From: Allomyces macrogynus ATCC 38327
Lineage: Eukaryota; Blastocladiomycota; Blastocladiomycetes; Blastocladiales; Blastocladiaceae
Direction: 5' to 3'
Assembly (NCBI GenBank): GCA_000151295.1
Contig: GG745328.1
Span: 798,503-862,502, forward strand
DNA: 64,000 bases
A program made the translations under genes and the position numbers. Positions within the stretch are counted from its first letter, which is position 1, and every line of letters starts with the position of its first letter. The notes beneath the pieces were generated by a model, which was not told the origin of the DNA, did not search any database, and was given only the letters and a program-made list of their open reading frames with translations. Positions 61,556 to 64,000 of this stretch are shown piece by piece.

Positions 61556-64000
61556 TCAAGCCGGTGGGTGCACGCGACTCCGTGCCGCCATGAACGCGGC
61601 CACATCCTCCATGACCTGCTCCTGGCGCCGCGATCCCGGCCGGCTCGCGCGCGACTCAGACCGCAGCAGGGTCGACACGGGCGATGCGCCCGCCGGCGGA
61701 GGCGGTGTCGACCACGCCGGCGCCGGGTACGCGGGTGGAGGTGGCGGAGAAGATGACATGTAAAGTGACGGCGCACTGCTGGCTCCGATTAAACCGCTGG
61801 CTCGCGACGCCGAGCGTGAAGACGCGCGGCCAAGAAGACTGGACGTGGACATGTTGCTGTGGCCGAGCGCCGAGTCTCCTCCGTCACGCGAACCAGCGGG
61901 GAGCGTTGATCGCGATGGTGCGGTCAGTTTGGTCGTTGAGTGCGGCGCGGGTCGGGATGGGTGGAGGTTCGGTGCGCTGCGTGTTGCCTGCTGCTGCAAC
62001 CACGCCTCGAAGTCCGTGTTGAGTCGGAGCTTGGCGTTGTCGAGAAGGTGCTGCAAGTGCTCGATCTCCATCTTGAGCTCCTTGAGTTGCTGGAACTTGG
62101 CACGGTACCTACAATATAGCGAGCTTCAGTAAACGAACCACGCACGGCCGCAATCTCCTCAAGGTGAGCTTACACTTGCGTCTGATCCGTAATCGTTTGG
62201 CGGAGCTTGGCCTCTTCAGCCTCGATCGCAGCCGGCGAGGCCATGACCGGGTTGGCGAGGGCGTACGCTTCGTACTCGGCACGCCGCTGTGACATGAGCT
62301 CCTTACATTGTTCTGTTTGTCGAGAGCAGGTCATCGTTAGCCACGTCGTGAAAATACATTGAAAAATATGATCAGGAACGTACTGATTTCGTTGCGCAAC
62401 TGGCTCGCCTGCTGCCCAAGCTCCTTAGCCTCGGCGTACCGCTGTTTGAGCGTCGACTTCTGCTCCTCGATCACGACCATGGGCGCGTACGTCTGCTTGA
62501 ACGCCTCGAGCAGGACCGCGCGGTCCTCTGGCCCGATCGCGCGCGGCGGTGCCGGTGGAGTTTCGGCGAGCGACGCCATCGAGGGCAGTGTCGAGGAGGA
62601 CGGCAGCGACATGGTACTGCCCAAGGTCATCTCGGCCCGGGTCGTATCAGCGGCACGCGACCCATTCGCGCCGCCAGCACCACCCGCACCGCCTCCACCA
62701 CCGGCTCGTTCGTACGCGACGAGCTTGGCCTTGTACTGGTTGACCATGGGCACGAGCACGCTAATTTCCGTGTCCCGCTGCGCCAAGAGCTGCTTCAGCC
62801 GCATAACTTCCGACGCGGCCACCGGATCAGACGCTGGCGCTGGTGCTGACGCCGGAGCGGTGGACGGTGACGCGGCTGGTACTGGTGTGCGCGTCACGGC
62901 GCGCGGTGCGGATGGCGGAGCAACGATCTCTCGCGTTCGGTCGCGGAGCAGCCGAAAGCACGCCGTGACCTTGCGGTAATCGGTGAAAATCATGGCGCCG
63001 TCGTCGCCCGCGAGGAAGGCCTCAATGAGCTGGCGGCACCGGTCAATCTCATACTCGGGCAGCTCGTCGGTCGGGTCGCCGCCGGCGTCACCGCGCAGGA
63101 GCGCCAGCTCAGCCTTCAGTTGCGCGACCTGCGCGCGCAGCTTGGCAATGATCAGTTGCGGGTCGACCTCTTCGTTAACTGACACGCGGTTGCTGATGAG
63201 CGCGACACGTTGCGCGAATCGGCAGGTCGAGATGGATTCCTGGAGGAGTGGGCGAAGGGTGGTTAGAGAGAGGAGGTGAGCGGCGCGTGGGTCCAGCAGA
63301 CGGCGCCGTACCTCGAGAAGATGCTCCTCGGTCGCGAGCGTCGCAATCATGCACGTCTTGCAGTTCCCGCCGAGCGAGTCGCGCAAAATACTCGTCATCA
63401 TGCTGTTGCGGTACGGAATGTGCATGCGCTTGCCGAGCGACTTTTCGTGCAGCGCTACTATCACCTGCTCGAGGTAGTGCAGCGACAAGTTGATGTGCTT
63501 GGCCTCGCGCAAGAGCGTGCCGTCGATCCCCGTCTTCGCGACACGTTCCGACCCGGCCAAATCGACGAGGTGCAATTTACTGCGGCGCAGCACCTCGCTG
63601 CCTTCCTCGCGCGACGTGACGGTCAGGATGAACAGGCAGTGCGACCGACTCGATGCCGGGTTACTCGGCGTCTCAGCAATCATCTTGTTCGTGTCGCCCA
63701 CAAACAGCCAGTTGAGCGCTTCCTCCTCGGTGAGCGCCGGGTGCGCCGACAGGTTCTGCAAGTAGATGTTTTGGTCCTCGCGCTCGCGGAGGATGACTTT
63801 TCTGTGGAACAAAAACAGGTGGCGGTTAGACTTGGCACATTAGTGCGAGAATTGCGCTCGAACGAAGGCCGTACGGCAAATCCTCGAGCTGCTTGGCATC
63901 GCGGTTGTCGTCGAGCAAGTCAAAACCGCTCTCATTGTAGATTTCGAGATAGGACACGCTGACCTGGTACTTGCGGTTCGGGCGCTGTTGGACACCATCA
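61556..64000 (-). CDS. KIF6: Kinesin-9 family protein KIF6 (5' end outside window)
   Basis: Microtubule motor of motile cilia. Visible minus-strand exons: 64000-63875 (partial), 63801-63312, 63239-62384, 62312-62174 and 62108-61556. Introns are 72, 72, 71 and 65 nt; about 720 aa visible. Motor-domain elements: VSYLEIYNESGFDLLDDNRD, EEEALNWLFVGDTNKMIAET, switch I NPASSRSH, switch II LVDLAGSERVAKTG, INLSLHYLEQVIVALHEKSL, IPYRNSMMTSILRDSLGGNC and ESISTCRFAQRVALISN. The P-loop lies outside. The stalk and tail also follow KIF6: LKQRYAEAKELGQQASQLRN, YRAKFQQLKELKMEIEHLQH, LLDNAKLRLNTDFEAWLQQQ and VMEDVAAFMAARSRV. The fourth junction needs the canonical GTAAGC donor at 62173. Tail-to-tail with the SNAPC1-like gene (188 bp). 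Confidence 0.96.

Overview
The window is a eukaryotic nuclear contig: GC-rich and CpG-rich, densely packed, with many short spliceosomal introns (mostly 50-110 nt, typical donors GTACGT, GTATGT or GTGCGT, acceptors TAG or CAG). Three genes belong to the cilium/flagellum: an IFT139/TTC21 protein, the dynein-assembly factor ZMYND10 and a KIF6-type kinesin-9. They sit beside fungal-type genes such as a Cdc4-like myosin essential light chain. I infer a zoosporic fungus with a flagellated spore, most likely Blastocladiomycota (Allomyces/Catenaria-like) or a chytrid. The taxon is inference; no marker gene settles it.

Layout. 1-1.3 kb: CpG-poor decayed sequence. 1.3-3.5 kb: a U2B''/U1A-type snRNP protein (minus) and a single-pass surface protein (plus), then an assembly gap at 3550-3687 next to poly-C. 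4.2-5.7 kb: two broken copies of a small secreted cysteine-rich family. 6.8-13.9 kb: IFT139 (minus) and VMP1 (plus), head to head. 14.8-17.2 kb: three more cysteine-rich copies, one intact. 17.9-24.8 kb: an F-box fragment, myosin ELC, NOP9, Mms2/UEV and TRAPPC2. 25.3-28.7 kb: an intact cysteine-rich gene, an F-box/LRR protein and a possible tiny gene. 30.0-34.4 kb: a stomatin-like (SLP2) fragment, the full SLP2 gene and ZMYND10. 34.7-40.4 kb: a UAP56-binding-motif protein, three more cysteine-rich copies (two intact) and an NmrA-like protein. 41.3-50.3 kb: a Pro-rich orphan, a SAM mitochondrial carrier, a J-domain protein, an F-box/LRR protein and a small membrane protein. 51.3-56.4 kb: a complete long intersectin (EH-EH-coil-SH3-SH3-DH-PH-C2). 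57-59.3 kb: a second CpG-depleted, gene-poor zone. 59.7-64 kb: a SNAPC1-like protein and the 3' part of a KIF6 kinesin.

Most housekeeping genes are arranged as divergent or convergent pairs with 200-900 bp between them. Exon structures were worked out by hand from splice signals, reading frame and remembered family alignments; for most conserved genes the exon lengths sum to a clean open frame.

The most novel element is a dispersed family of nine related two-exon loci, four intact and five decayed. Each encodes a signal peptide, a short spacer ending in Cys-Trp, a phase-2 intron inside the Trp codon, and a second exon with a fixed cysteine pattern (HCxxC...WC...C...CxEC...C). Most copies have a TATA-like element 100-170 bp upstream of the ATG. 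I recognise no named family for it.
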